From the NCBI GenBank assembly GCA_963556495.2, contig OY747713.1, positions 34,897,961 through 34,961,960 of the forward strand: a DNA stretch of 64,000 nucleotides, read 5' to 3'. Below are positions 1 to 12,149 of the stretch, one piece after another. Positions within the stretch are counted from its first letter, which is position 1, and every line of letters starts with the position of its first letter. Made by a program: the position numbers and the translations under genes. The stretch is from Valencia hispanica (Eukaryota; Chordata; Actinopteri; Cyprinodontiformes; Valenciidae). The notes below the pieces were generated by a model. The model ran no database searches and was not told the origin of the DNA. It was given only the letters and a program-made list of their open reading frames with translations.

Positions 1-559
1 ATTTTGTTTGAAGGATTACGTGGACAACAACTTGTGCACATCTGAGACACAATGTTGAGCAGAACCATTGCAAAAATGTTTGCGTAACATAATTTTTGTT
101 TTTTGTTTTTATTACAAGAGATCTGGCCATTACTACTTTTGTCTTACATGTTCATTAGGATGTGCATTAATTTCAAGGTTAAGCATTAGAAACATGATGT
201 GTTCACTTTTTAAAATCTTTTGCATTATTGGCTGCTAGTAGTCCTCTTGTTTTTAGTTTAATGCCCTTCTTTATGTTTCCTAATTTCTTGACCATAGAAA
301 GGCACAAACACAACTGAATGGGAACAATTGCAAGAAGGATGATTCAGGCCCTTTAAGTTGATGTCATTTAATATGTTCTTCCTGACCTGCCTTTTCCATG
401 CTTAAGTGAGGAAATATTCTCATTTTGATTGGTCTGTTAAAAATTTGGAAATTCATATGTCAAGTAACCCTCAAACTAATCGTAATGCTTTGGGGGTTTT
501 GTTTACTTTTGCTATAACTATTTACAACTTTTCCTCTAATTCTTCAACTAACAATAATG

Positions 560-925
560 TTAGTTATTATCATCACCAGTGTGTTAATGTGTGCGTTAAT
601 GGGTAAATGACTGAATGTAGTGTGAAGCGCTTTGGGGTCCTCAGTAACTAAATAAATTGTCGACGTTAACATAAAAATGTTTGGAAAATGTGCATTCGCT
701 AAAAACCCCCCACTGAGATTAAAGTTTGTAAATTTGAGAGTGGCAGTGCCTCTGGAGGTAGGGGTTTCTCCTATAACTGCCGGTCTTAAACCCCGCTCCG
801 TCCGTCTGGCCAGAGGCCCCGATGGCGCAGATTGTACGGCAGCCTCACTTCTGTCAGTCTGCTCCAGGGCAGCTAAAATGTAGCTTTCCAACTTCAATGT
901 GTGAATGTGTATATGAATGGGTGAT
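560..925 (+). repeat. Short interspersed repeat fragments
   Basis: The stretch at about 800-890 shares a run of near-identical blocks with 17900-17970: gcttctgtcag-type, gggcagct and aaaatgtag. The segment near 625-650 shares the gtgaagcgctttg-type end with 17986. These are parts of one repeat family. I cannot assign its class. Reading frames across it on both strands are not supported as genes. Confidence 0.45.
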
Positions 926-927
926 TG

Positions 928-1200
928 ACTTATCAATCAATCAATCAAGGTTTATTTGCAGAAAACTTTCCAAATCCCTGGAAGGTGACCAAAGTGCTTT
1001 ACAGAACAAAATACAAAACATAGGATAAATAAAAGCCCAAATAAAACAAGAGTAAAAGTTTAAAATTGAAACAATAATAACACAAATATCATCAGAGCAT
1101 CGCACCACAAGGTCGGGATAAGAGATATGGTATAAAATGCACAGTAAAATAACTGTAGGTTAAAAGCCTGTCTAAAAAGATGTGTTTTTAGTTTACTTTT
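928..1200 (-). repeat. Interspersed repeat 3' tail with (TCAA)n
   Basis: The sequence begins with four tandem atca units followed by ggtttatttgcag, then a stretch with caaagtgctttacag and a later tgtgtttttag. In fish genomes this order is a common non-LTR or SINE 3' end on the reverse strand, with the tetranucleotide tail at its terminus. Only the tail and general pattern are recognised; the family is not named. Confidence 0.4.
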
Positions 1201-2833
1201 AAACAAAGTGTTTAGTGTGAAGTGCTCGAGAGTCCTTGGGCTTAAAAAAGCGCTGCATGACTGAATTCCATACCTTTCTTTATTGCTGTGTCAGTCTATA
1301 AAACAGACTACAGTAAAATATAGTTTAGCCAAAAATATTCAGAAACAAGAAACAAACTGAATGAAAACTGAATGTTGAAAATAATTGTAAATCTAAAGAT
1401 TCATGCTTTGAGTATAAATCATTTTGCACTCAAATGTGTTCATTACATGAACTAACTGTATTTATAAATGTATGTATTACATTGCATCAAACTGAACTAA
1501 GCTAAACATGGTGAGATACTTGTAAAACATTGGATTATTACACACAGTTATGTTTTAATAATTTATTTTTGCCATCATACTCATCATAAATATAAATAAA
1601 CGCTTGTAATTAATTTCCCTTTTTGAATTCTGTAGCTAATACATTAACAAACAATATTCTAATTTGTTGGGATTCACCTGTTAGCTTTCGCCTGTAAGAT
1701 TGCTTTATCATGTTTTTCCTTTATAAACATTATAAGAGTTCATAACTATGCAAATTCTTCTCAAAAACTGATTCACAGGGAGAAAAGGCCAAACACTGAT
1801 GCACACGTGAGAAAAAAAGCAACAAAATTCAATGTCTGCCATGCAAAAGTTTCTAGCATGAGGGGAAATTGTTGCTCACCCTCATATGGCGTTTGAGTGG
1901 GTGTGTTGCAACTTTATTCACTCTGGGGGATACCTCATGGCAGAGTATGATTGAAGGAGAATGACTGATAGTTTGGTTTGACAAATACATGAGAAGCTGA
2001 TAAAAGGTCCCACATCCAGCAGCAGTTGCACCTTTTGGGATTGATGTTGCACGTTGATTCGACCAGCCTCCCACAAAAGCAATTGGCTGGGAGCTTTTTC
2101 ATTACACTGAGTGTAGTTGATTGTATTTTCTCCACCACTTTCTGAAGTGTATAAATGGAGCCACTATATACAGTATACATCACCTTGCAGCTATTGCTCT
2201 GTGCAGCAAGATAAGTCACCATAAAGCCTGTCAACTTAGTTAGGGAAAAAAACACAATGCTTTACAAAATTTTGTTCAAATCCGTTTTTCTTTTCTTTTT
2301 TTGTTTACAAAATTTTAGCTTCAGCTGGTTCCTGCTTAAAATCCTACGTAATCACAATATAAATTGACCTCTCTTTCATCTCTGCTCTCCGCATTGAAGT
2401 CATCTGTCATCAACATTTAGACCTCAGTGCCAGAAGAGCAAAGAAAGAGACGTGTAATCACAGTTTAAATGCTGTGGGGAAATAAAAAGTCTAGCACTGC
2501 TCATGTAGGTTCAGGGACACGTGAGAGAAATGTAGACACATTAAACTGTCAGTCTTTCAGTTACTAGAGTTAATGGAAAAAATGGTTGATCACTTACAAT
2601 GTGTCAGAGAGCATATATAGACAGAAAAAGTCATCAGGAAGATAGATATTATGCTACACTTTTCAAGTTAGAAAAGTAATTCAAACTACTGTTTTGTTTT
2701 GATCATACAGAGATATTTTTCATTTGTAAACAGTTCTATTCCACATCATAAATTACAGCATTACTGCAATGTGCTTTCAGTTGACTCAAATGTTAATTGA
2801 TTACAACCAGAGCAGGTGAAATGTTCATAATTA
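1200..2833. other. AT-rich intergenic DNA, nothing recognised
   Basis: No reading frame with domain content and no clear transposon boundary is visible. The short gtgaagtgctcgagagtcctt near 1217 resembles the end of the repeat at 17986. The minus-strand frames near 1853-2255 show no protein motif and are taken as chance. Confidence 0.5.
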
Positions 2834-4562
2834 CAGTGGGACAAAAAAAGTATTTGGCAGCCACTGATTGTGCAAGTTGTCCTACTTAAAAATATGAAAG
2901 AGGTATGTCATTTTATTCATAGGTACACCTCAACTGCAGGAGACAGGATGTAAAATAAATTCCAGAAAATCACATTGAGTTTTAAAGGATTTATTTGTAT
3001 AATGGTGTAGAAAATAAGTATTTGGTCAATAACAAAAGTTCACCTTGTTGTAACTATTAATAATAATAAAAACGTGTCTGGTTTTCTGAGCATCAAGAAT
3101 TATAATCAAAAATTTAATATTAATATAATTATTGATGACGTTCAAGTTATAAATGAGATACTTTTTATTACACCAGACCGTCAGTCTTTCTGAAAGGGCG
3201 GAGTCCATCCGCGGGGATTTAACAAACTTTACAGCACACACCTAAATAGAACAGGAAACTTCTCGTTAATTAAGGGAATTTATTAATAAAATAGGTCAAC
3301 CTTACAGATTACATTTCATTTATAATTTCCATCTATTCTAACGCATGCAAAAATATAGAACAAAGTTAACGTCGAGGGAAGGGGGCATGTGTGTGGGGCG
3401 TGTGTGCGTGTGTGTGTGTGTGGGAGAGAGCGAATGCAACCAATAACTCAAGCCTTCTCAATTAGCGTGATCGGTTCACAAAGGGAGACAGACAAAGGAA
3501 GACCGCGTGGCGATTCAACAAAGGCTAGTTTCAATTAGCAATGGCGGCTTGGACAAAGGAAAGGGGTTGACAGTAAAAAGGGGATCAACGGGAGGCCACG
3601 CTACCTGTCTAAACAAACACGCACCGACCGCAGTGGACAATACAACAAGCCGGGAAATAATACAATATACTGCTTCTGGTTGCAACCAAAGTAAAATAAT
3701 AATTAAAAAAACACAAAGCATGCAACATTCAGGGTCGGCGTACAGCGACAGACGACCAAGAATAACAGTGGTTTACAAGTTGACAAACTTATTTTAACCA
3801 ACAGAAAACAGATAATAGGCTAATCCGTTAGACCTAATTCTCCTCTACCTAGACCAAACAGACATAAACCAAGTTTATCCTACTTGGTGATGACTCTCTT
3901 CACAGTCCACGACGAAGAACGTAGAACAACTTGAAAGTGTCCAGTTTAAAGGAGCGGTTTTGCGCAAAACCGAGGTCGGAAAGCGGACGTCCGACTTTAG
4001 GTGCGGAGGGACTCAGGCCTGTTTTCAATAGAGCTCAGAGGCCGGGGAACTCCCTGGTTACCCATACAGGGAAGTCTGTTTGCTTGGCCGGTTAACTTCA
4101 AAGTTTAAAAGGGAAGTTCTTCCTGGTCCAGCAGGTACAAATGAAAAAAGGAAAAATGCTAGCAATGGATTAAAGCGTCTCCTTGTGGCTCCACTGGTTG
4201 GAACCAAAAGACGAGGATTTCAATTTCCGCGCTGCCTTTATCAACTCTGTGATGTCATCACTGGCCACAGACCAATGAGAATGGGTTGAGGGCAGCGCAA
4301 CGGATGCTGGGAGATGCAGTTCGTTCAGTAAAAGGCAATAGCCTCAACAACCTCAAAACTTTGTAATGTAACCTTGCTTAGCAATGACAGAGGTCTAAGG
4401 TTTCCTGTAGATCTTCACTAGGTTTGCACACACTGTATCTGGTATTTTGGCCCATCCTTCCAAGCAGATCTTGTCTACAGCTGTGATGTTTTGGAGCTGT
4501 CACTGGGCAACACAGACGCTCAACTCCCTCCACAGATTCACTATTGGATTGAGGTCTGGAGA
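2834..4562 (-). mobile_element. Tc1/mariner-like transposon, split by a solo LTR
   Basis: The left terminus (cagtgggacaaaaaaagtat, after a TA) and the following sequence to 3045 match the end of a widespread fish Tc1-like element, and the same element resumes exactly at 4354. Removing 3046-4349 and one copy of ACCT restores a continuous element. On the minus strand the part at 4378-4562 encodes the transposase C-terminus with SPDLNPIVNLWREL, which holds the DLNPI region; the final catalytic acidic residue is replaced by V. Stops break the frame, so it is dead. At about 4562 it runs into a gypsy remnant. Confidence 0.85.
3046..4349 (-). mobile_element. Solo LTR (1304 bp) with 4-bp target duplication
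   Basis: On the minus strand the block begins TGTTGAGG and ends TTACAACA, the TG...CA inverted ends of an LTR. It is flanked by ACCT on both sides (3042-3045 and 4350-4353, plus strand), and the flanks are two halves of one Tc1 element. No internal gag or pol is present, so this is a solo LTR left by recombination. A 4-bp duplication fits retrovirus-like or some gypsy elements. A GT-rich microsatellite lies at about 3395-3422. Family is not assigned. Confidence 0.85.
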
Positions 4563-5612
4563 GGTCAGGCAGACTCCCACTGGGTTGACAATCTTGGTAA
4601 CCAGGAAAGGGACAATAAAGCGGAGTGCCAGTTTCCAATTAAGCACGTTGATGGGGAGGTCCTTGGTGGAGAGCAAAACTCTCTGTCCCACCGAATACCT
4701 TAGGGCCAGAGAATGATGACGATTAGCATTGCGAGAGTAAACTGCTGATGTTTTACAGAGGGCAGCTCTGGCCTTTCTCCAAACCCTTAGGCAACGATGA
4801 GCCGATTCATGGGCTGCAGGTACTTGAGCAGCTGTTTACTGAATGGAGAGAATAGGGGGTTGATAGCCAAAAACTACATTGAAAGGGGACAACCCCGTTG
4901 CGCAGGATGGTAATCCATTAATGGAAAACTCCACCCATGGCAGGTTCTGGGAACATTTATTGGGCATGTCCATACAGAGGATGCGTAGCTTGACCTCCAC
5001 CTCCTGATTCACCCTCTCAGTCTGGCCATCCATCTGGGGATGGAAACCTGATGACGGGCTGACATTTAATCCCAGCAGAGAGCAAAACTCACCCCAGAAC
5101 CTGGAGACAAACTGTGGCCCTCTGACCGACAATGTCACAAGGTATGCTGTGGAGACGAAAGATCTTCCGAGCCATAACTCCAGCAAGCTCAGATGCAGTT
5201 GGTAACTTGGGAAGGGGAATGAGGTGAGTCATCTTTGAAAATCGATCTACTCAGGCAAGGAGGACAGAGTTACCTTGAGAAGGTAACTTTAACCTTGAAA
5301 GTCCGGTGACAACATCCAGCGAAATGTAAGAAAAGGGACAATGCGGGATAGGAAGTGGCCTAAGGAGACTCGCCGGGACACCTCAAGGGACTTTGACTTT
5401 GGCACAGGTAGTGCAGGCACTCACAAACTCCCGTGTGTCCTTTCTCAGAGTGGGCCACCAGAAGCTTGACTGGACCACAGACTGGGTCTCGGAAATGCCT
5501 GGATGACAAAATAGCTTAGAACAATGGCAAAACTATAGAACTTTGTTCCAGATAATCTGGAACAAAAAGGAGATCTTTGGGACAATCTTCAGGAGGTAGT
5601 TGATTATGATGA
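4563..5612 (-). pseudogene. Ty3/gypsy integrase remnant
   Basis: On the minus strand this reads, in broken frames, the zinc-binding region (HPGISETQSVVQ, FWWPTLRKDT, CxxC-like), then the integrase core with VRGPQFVSRFWGEFC, FHPQMDGQTERVNQ and LPWVEFSINGLPS, then the C-terminal GQRVLLSTKDLP. Those are gypsy-type pol motifs. Stops and frameshifts break it, and no LTRs flank it. It abuts a Tc1 C-terminus on the left and a LINE on the right, so it is a fragment. Confidence 0.85.
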
Positions 5613-5639
5613 GCTCTTCTCACTAGCTTTATTCTGACT

Positions 5640-6320
5640 AACTGTGTTCTGACAAAGCAAATCAGGCTGAATTGTGTTAAATGCGCTGGAGAAATCAAAG
5701 AACATGATCCTCACAGTGCTGTCTGCTTTGTCCAGATGACAGTGGGTTGGTTGAAGCAGGTGGATGATGGCATCTTCACCACCAACTCCACAGCGATAAG
5801 CAAACTTCAGTGGGTCCTGATATGTTCTTGTTTGGTTATTCAGGTGGGCCAACAGGAGTCTCTCCAGGATCTTCATGATGTGGGATGTCAGGACAACAGG
5901 TCTATAGTCATTGGTGACTGATGGGTGAGTCCTCTTTGGTACAGCAACAAGGCATGACGTCTTCCACAAAACTGGGACCTTCTCCTGAGTCAGGCTAAGG
6001 TTAAAGAGGTGCTGTAGAATCCCACAGAGTTGCTCTGCACATGCCTTTAGGACTCTGCAGCCTTGTTCCGGTTCAGTTTCTCCTGCTGCCTCTTCACCTG
6101 AGTTTTAGAGACAGACAATTCGGAGGGGGAGGCAAAGAGGGTAGCAGCATCTCCTGACTCGGTTGAGGACAAACTATTGTAATCAGAAGAGTCCATGACT
6201 GAGGTGAAGGATAAAACATCCAAGGTGTGACAGGAAAGCTGTGAGTCAGATGAGGGTGGGATGTCTGTTTGGCTGGGGATAGGAGAGGAAAAACGACCCC
6301 TAAATCAACTTTTTTTGCTG
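5640..6320 (-). pseudogene. Non-LTR retrotransposon reverse transcriptase remnant
   Basis: On the minus strand the fragment encodes the fingers and palm start of a LINE reverse transcriptase: VPVLWKTSCLVAVPK, NDYRPVVLTSHIMKILERLL, DPLKFAYRCGVGGEDAI and VRIMFFDFSSAFNTI. FFDFSSAFNTI contains the first catalytic aspartate. The YxDD half is missing because the copy ends at the gypsy junction. Upstream sequence to about 6320 is probably the same element in shifted frames. Confidence 0.8.
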
Positions 6321-6639
6321 ATAAACTGTATAAATTAGTGTCTAATAGTGCTGTCGACATGTCTGGTAATTAGTTTTGGTATTTTAAGACGTTTTAGTAA
6401 AAATATACATTTTCTAACAAAAACAGACAGTGTGGCACCCTCTTCAGGTTAAAAAGTTATACTGCACTTGAATTTGAATCGGCCATTGCAACTAGCTCAG
6501 CAACTGTGGCTGACGTCAGCTATCCTGCCGCTGTTGAATATAAAACAAGGCCCGTCTCGGCCACACTCTGTAGCAAGTTGGAACTGGAATAGCATTGAAA
6601 TATTGACACTGCCCAATCCAACACTGAGCATCCTCTTCA

Positions 6640-6838
6640 TGAGACTGTTATACAACAACAGAGTGTCTTTAGTCGGAGGCCTCTTCAGTTTCGCTGCAAT
6701 ACAGGCCGCTACAGGAAATCCTTCCTGCCCACAGCTATCATCATCTACAACAACTCCTTAAAGAATTAATTATATGAGCTATACCAACACTTAATTTCCC
6801 TCTGGGATCAATAAAGTATTTTTGAATTTAATAAGATA
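6640..6838 (+). mobile_element. LINE 3' end fragment
   Basis: The block shares its order with 10020-10215: a GLFSFAAIQ / SEASSDLQRA-like coding end, a 'cagctatcatcatctacaac'-type segment, then tttccctctgggatcaata and a short attg-rich tail. It is the 3' terminus of a non-LTR retrotransposon, 5'-truncated. Its family is not named. Confidence 0.6.
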
Positions 6839-6884
6839 TGAAGAAATGGGTATAAATACCTTTGTAAGAAACTTTACCTGCTTA

Positions 6885-8068
6885 TGCTGTGACTCCAGGT
6901 CCTTACAATAGGAAACTTTTCATCAGAACGAACAGAAATCACATGTGGGGTGCCCCAGGGCTCCATCCTGGGGCCCCTCTTACTTAATATCTACATGCTC
7001 CCACTAGGCAAGATTATAGCAACCAATAACATTAGCTACCATAACTACGCAGATGACACTCAGCTCTACATTACAATGTCACCAGGTGACTCTGAACCCA
7101 TTCAAACCCTAAATCAATGCATTGACCAAATAAATGGATGGATGTGCTATAACTTTCTCCAGCTGAATAGAAACAAAACTGAAGTGATTATTTTTGGACC
7201 CAAGGAGGAACGATCAAGAGTCAGCACACAGCGTCAATTAATACAGCTAGAAACTACTGATCAGGTTCGAAACCTAGGTGTAGTAATGGACTCAGACCTG
7301 AATCTCCAGGGTCACATAAAGGCAATAACAAGGTCAGCGTTCTATCACCTGAAGAACATCTCTAGGATTAAAGGACTGATTTTGCAACACGACCTAGAAA
7401 AACTCATCCATGCGTTTATCTTTAGTCAGATTGATTACTGTAACAGCATCTTCACAGGTCTGCCTAAAAAGTCAATCAGACAGCTGCAGCTGATCCAGAA
7501 TGCTGCCGCTCGCGTCCTCACTAGAACCAGGAAAGTAGAGCACATCACCCCAGTTCTAAAGTCCTTACACTGGCTCCCTGTAGCTCAGAGAATAGACTTT
7601 AAAATACTTTTACTAGTTTATAAATCATTACATGGCTTAGCACCAAAATATTTTGAAAACCTGTTGTCATGGTACCAACCACCAAGACCACTCAGGTCCT
7701 CCAACTCTAGCCTACTAAACATCCCTAGACTCAGAACTAAACATTGAGAAGCAGCTTTCACTTTTTATGCTCCCCTTATCTGGAACAAACTTCCTGACGA
7801 GTGTAGAGCTGCTGAAACTCTGAACTGCTTTAAATCGAGACTAAAAACCCATCTGTTTAGAATTGCCTTTGAGTAAATGCTTGATGTCATATGTATGAAA
7901 TATGTTCATGCTCTCTTGCTTTTTTTTATTTCTCTCTTGCTTGTGTATCATGTGTAATGTGTGTTTCTTTTATGTGTTTTTTTTAAAATCACCAAATCAT
8001 GTAAAGCACCTTGAATTACCCTGCTGTTGAAAGTGTGCTATACCAATAAAATTGCCTTGCCTTACATA
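6885..8068 (+). mobile_element. 5'-truncated LINE (L2-like) with RT C-terminal ORF
   Basis: The open stretch at 6950-7747 encodes [20 protein letters not shown], then NYADDTQLY (the YxDD reverse-transcriptase active site) and the thumb and C-terminal region with [28 protein letters not shown] and LHWLPV. These are typical of L2-like fish LINEs. The N-terminal half of RT and the endonuclease are missing (a stop lies near 6889). After the TGA at 7746 a second frame continues with similar C-terminal sequence, so a frameshift or stop has occurred. The tail ends with taccaataaaattgccttgcc. Confidence 0.85.
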
Positions 8069-8149
8069 AATACATAAAGAAAAAGTGAAAAAAATCAGAA
8101 GTTGTGATTATTGTGACATAACAAACCTAATGCTGAAGAGACTATAAGT

Positions 8150-8152
8150 TTT

Positions 8153-8179
<27 letters not shown>
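8150..8179. repeat. (AT)n microsatellite
   Basis: Simple AT repeat directly after the LINE tail region. Confidence 0.9.
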
Positions 8180-8184
<5 letters not shown>

Positions 8185-8987
8185 ACTTAACAGGGAAAGA
8201 TCCTTCTCTCACTGTTCTGGCAAGCTTTTTCTGAAGTTAAACTTTCTGATGTTTCAGGTGGGCTACATACATCTGGTTGATTTCCATTTCAAAGTTGGAA
8301 TGCAGTAGATATCTCCTTGGCTCTTGTCCTGGTCTTCTAAAAACAGTGAGCAGATTTTTTGGTCAGGACACGTTCCCTTATAAGGTGAGCTTTGATTTTA
8401 ACCTTACCCTGCCTGACTCATTTACTCAATGTATTGGTGCCAGTCTGCTGGGCTGCTCCTCCAGCCAGGCTCTCTGTATGGGGCCTGTCTGCAACAGGGG
8501 TTGCTGCCTGTCTGAAATGTCTCACCTTTTTGTGTGACCTTTCATTGTCACACTCTCCATCATGGGCCTTTGTCACCTTCAACCTTAGTGGGACATGACT
8601 GCGGCCTGTGAAGCTGCTGAATGTACTGCACAGACCTGAAGAAGAAGTGAACCTGACAATCTGACCCTTGTTTGGTGGTCAGCAGGGGTGGATTGGCCAT
8701 CTGGCAAACCGGGCATCATCCCGGTGGGCCGTTGACCCAATGTGGGGCGGTCCGCTGTTTTTTGTTTTTTTTCCCTCCAATTTGGCCGGCCAATTGGCTA
8801 CAGAGGGCTAGCAGTGTGTTACCAGCATTGACACATATTATTGGTCTATGTTTGTCATCGTCAATCAATCATGGGCTGACAGCCTATGAGAGCCATGACA
8901 GTGCTGTCAATCACAACACAAAACCAGGGTGGGCGGGACCTCATGACATGGGCCAGAGTGGTGGGACGGGATGCTGCTGAGCTGAAA

Positions 8988-9153
8988 ATGGAGAAGGGTA
9001 AGAAAGGGTGGCGCTGAAAAACTGCAGCTCAAAAAGCTGAAATCTCTGGAGGTGGAAGCTGCTAAATGTTTAAGGTTAACAGACCTATTTGGTGCCGGGG
9101 TCACCACCCCAGCAGCAAGTGCTGCTGCTCGAGGAGACACGGAGACATCCATG
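8988..9153 (+). pseudogene. First exon of hAT transposase, frameshifted
   Basis: Starting ATG at 8988 reads MEKGKKG and then shifts frame near 9010. In the shifted frame it continues as GAEKLQLKKLKSLEVEAAKC, then LRLTDLFGAG and an Ala-rich end, closing at ATG followed by the donor GTAAGT at 9154. I recognise this as the N-terminal exon of a fish hAT transposase family (zinc finger MYM-type 1-like). No downstream transposase exon survives in the element. Confidence 0.6.
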
Positions 9154-9689
9154 GTAAGTAACGTTTGCATGGGGTTGGCTCTGCTACATTTTGAGACATG
9201 CCCAAAATAAAGTATAAAACGGTTTTACAATGACTGCGATGTGACCTGAATAACTGAATACTTAAGACAACATATTAGCCCAGAGTTGAAGGGCTGACTA
9301 TTGGTAGTTGCGGTTGATTTTGTTAAATATGCCAAATTGTGATACTTTCAGTTATTATTGTTCAGATGATTTAGCTAAGCTAGCTAACAGCTACTAACGG
9401 CAGCGGTCTCTTGTTGCCATAGCAACAGCAAACCAGGGGAGACACTACAGGTGAATAGGGGAAAAAGTTAGCTTCAAGATACCTTCATGAAACTTGACAA
9501 ACTTAACCCTAGTATTAAAACAAACATATTTTGTATTAGAAGTGTTGATATACATTTTGTTTAGATATGCAAATGAGGTGTAATCTGGTTAAAGATGTGC
9601 TAATTTGCATATATTTGTAAACGTATCATCTCAAAATTGGTGAGAGACAGATTGAATTTTTCTTTAATTTTATAATCATACATATTCCA

Positions 9690-10218
9690 GAATTGCGCCG
9701 CTCAAGGTGGCAGCATGTTGGAGTAGCTCTGTTACTTTGGTTCATATTTTTTTCTTTTTTAAAACTTTTATTCTTCCATTTCTGGTAGAAACATTGTTTT
9801 TGTGGACAACTGTTCTCTCTGGTTTTGAATGCTAAGCAGCTGGAAGGATTTCTGCTGATACTTTTTATTTTTGGACATTTGTTATGATGCATAACCATGG
9901 CAACAAGGTGGTTTACAACTGGCAGCAGCTGATTAACATCACAAAAGCTCAAATAATACCTCAACTACAGCCACAAAACCCTGATGAGTTGAAAAGAAGA
10001 CGCCATAGATCCAGAGCATCCCCTACATCAGACTGTCATACAACTACAGAGCGTCTTCAGTCAGAGGCTTCTTCAGATCTGCAGAGAGCTACAAGAGATC
10101 ATCCCTACCCACAGCCATCAGCATCTACAACAAATCTTTGAAGGAACTTGCAAAATGAGTTACAACAACATTTAATTTCCCTTTGGGATTAATAAAGTAA
10201 TTTTGAATTGAATTGAAT
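9690..10218 (+). mobile_element. Internally deleted LINE inside the hAT element
   Basis: The copy has an intact-looking 5' start (ctcaaggtggcagcatgttg) followed by an ORF start, MMHNHGNKVVYNWQQL to DELKRRRHRSRAS. It then jumps directly to the 3' end also seen at 6640-6838 and a ttgaattgaattgaatt tail. The whole reverse transcriptase is absent. Either an internal deletion or transcript splicing before retrotransposition would explain this. Confidence 0.65.
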
Positions 10219-11306
10219 TATCAAAAACTTTTTACAGAGGGAAATAGGTTTATTTCATTTTATTACTTCATAAATCAAAAAACAGTGTAAGTAGCTCCAA
10301 AATATATGTTTTTTTAGAACGATGTATTGACAAATTGCTCTGTAATTTTTTTTCAGCTCATAGCATAGAACAATGGTGGAAAGTTTGGTGTATATAGGTA
10401 TAACTGATTATTCGTTTTGAACGTTGGAAAAAACTAATCTTGAGAAAAACGCAATTAAAGATTTGCATTAGATAATTCAATGCAATGTGAAGTACAAATG
10501 ACCCTCGAATCCCTCGTTTCGTGTTTGTGATTGGTCAATTTAAACAGGCATAACATTTTCGGACATTTTTCTTTTTACTTTTTCTTTTTGGGGGGGCTTT
10601 TTGTTTAGACTTCTTCGCGTTAACAGGCAACCGGAAACATTGAGACGGAAAGTAGAATGCCAAATCTGCTGTCGCACCCGCACTAAAATGATAAAAAATT
10701 GTCGATGTTAGAGGCGTTTCAGTGTAGTAGTTTGTTTTATTCTGAAAGCCAACATGTTAAGGATGTTAAATATCCACAAATCTCAAAATTGACCAGGTCA
10801 CGAAAAATCCATGTTTTTGCCTGTAGTGTCTTGCCTTAACATGAACTAATTTGTCGTAAATAGAGATGCAGAATCAAGCTGTATTGTAAATTTGGATTTT
10901 GGGCTACTTTTTAATTTACTATTTTTGAATTAATTGTGATATTACAATTCATATATTGTTGTTTAGTTCAATGTGAACAAATCTTTTATGTTGTACATTA
11001 TTCTGTGGTTTTGAGTTATTTCCCCATCCAACGATGAATGCTTTTCTTATGTCCAGCCCAGACAGGTTCAGGGCAAGTCTAGCTGGTCAGTTCAGGGAGA
11101 TTTATTTGTTTATTTATTTATTTGGTTTTGTTAATTTATTTTTTTGTTAACTGCTATCAAGGAATATGACTCTCGTTTGTACTGTAGTATGCATGAGAGG
11201 AGATGCTGTGAGATTTGTGGACTTTTATGTAGTGTCGGCTGATAATGTAGTGGACTGGTCTGGACAGAAAATGCCAGGGCTGAATTTTTGTCCCAGTCCA
11301 CCCCTG

Positions 11307-12149
11307 GTGGTCAGAGACAGTTCTTCATCGGCTCCTGTCTTCAGAAGACAAACGTATTTCTCCTGACCTCTAGCCTATCACGTTTGTACATCAGTGGAAG
11401 CTGAGAGGGAGATGCTTCCTTGAGTCCTGGGGTGGGATTGGTCCAAGTGGTTTCAGTTCTCTTTAAATTGGACAGACTCAGATAGCCTTTATGTAAAAAA
11501 AAAAAAAAAAAAAAAAAAGAAAAAGAAAATTAGAAGTCCCCCAAAAAATCTCTGGAGACCTAACAGAAAATAGATATGTCCAAAATAACAGCAATACCTG
11601 TTTAACAATGCCACTTTTCTTAAAGCTATGACGTTCAGATCTACTTAAAACGGATAAAATGGTACTCTGAGTGAATTTGGTAATAATTATGTTTTAGCGG
11701 CCCCACACCTAAAACATTTTAAATAATTAAAGTGAGTAACCTGTTTAGTAGTGTCTTAACCGCCACCCATGCCTTTGTTGCTGACATTTGGAAGGTTAGG
11801 TAGGGATATTGACATCAAGTGACGAAGACCTGTGGAGATCGAAAAGATAATTGTATTAATGTTAATCAGTTTTTAGTGTATGGTTATCCAGATGCGAATG
11901 AGGATTGGCATACCTGCTGGACAACAGATCCGATTTCAGTCAGAGAGAGGACTGCAATACCAGTCTTTAGAGGCCATTTCACAACCCCATAACATTATTT
12001 CTCACCATTTCTGACCAGCACCCATCGGTGTTATATCTTTAATTTACCAAAGCACGAATAACTGTTAAAATCTGGTTTTACAGTTACAAGCTGAGGTGCA
12101 GGCCACATGTTTTGTTCAACAAGAGAATATATCTAAATTGCATGCCTAA
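11307..12149. other. Intergenic DNA with a 24-A homopolymer
   Basis: After the hAT target duplication the host sequence interrupted by the element resumes. A run of 24 A occupies 11495-11518. No gene or transposon ends are seen up to the MITE at 12150. Confidence 0.5.

Larger units (their letters stand above)
8683..11306 (+). mobile_element. hAT transposon with perfect 8-bp target duplication
   Basis: The left end starts CAGGGGTGGATTGGCC and the right end finishes with CAGTCCACCCCTG, its reverse complement with one change. Both are flanked by GTGGTCAG (8675-8682 and 11307-11314). Eight-base duplications and CAGxGGTG ends define hAT elements. Inside, only a first transposase exon is recognisable (8988-9153), and a LINE copy (9690-10218) has been inserted or captured. 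The rest, 10219-11290, is AT-rich with no protein motif. The element is non-autonomous now. Confidence 0.92.

Noticed and set aside
3507..3797. 96-codon plus-strand frame and its minus-strand partner
   Set aside because: Both are inside the solo LTR; no recognised product.
8392..8598. Small plus-strand frames upstream of the hAT element
   Set aside because: Overlapping frames of similar length with no domain; chance frames in moderately GC-rich DNA.
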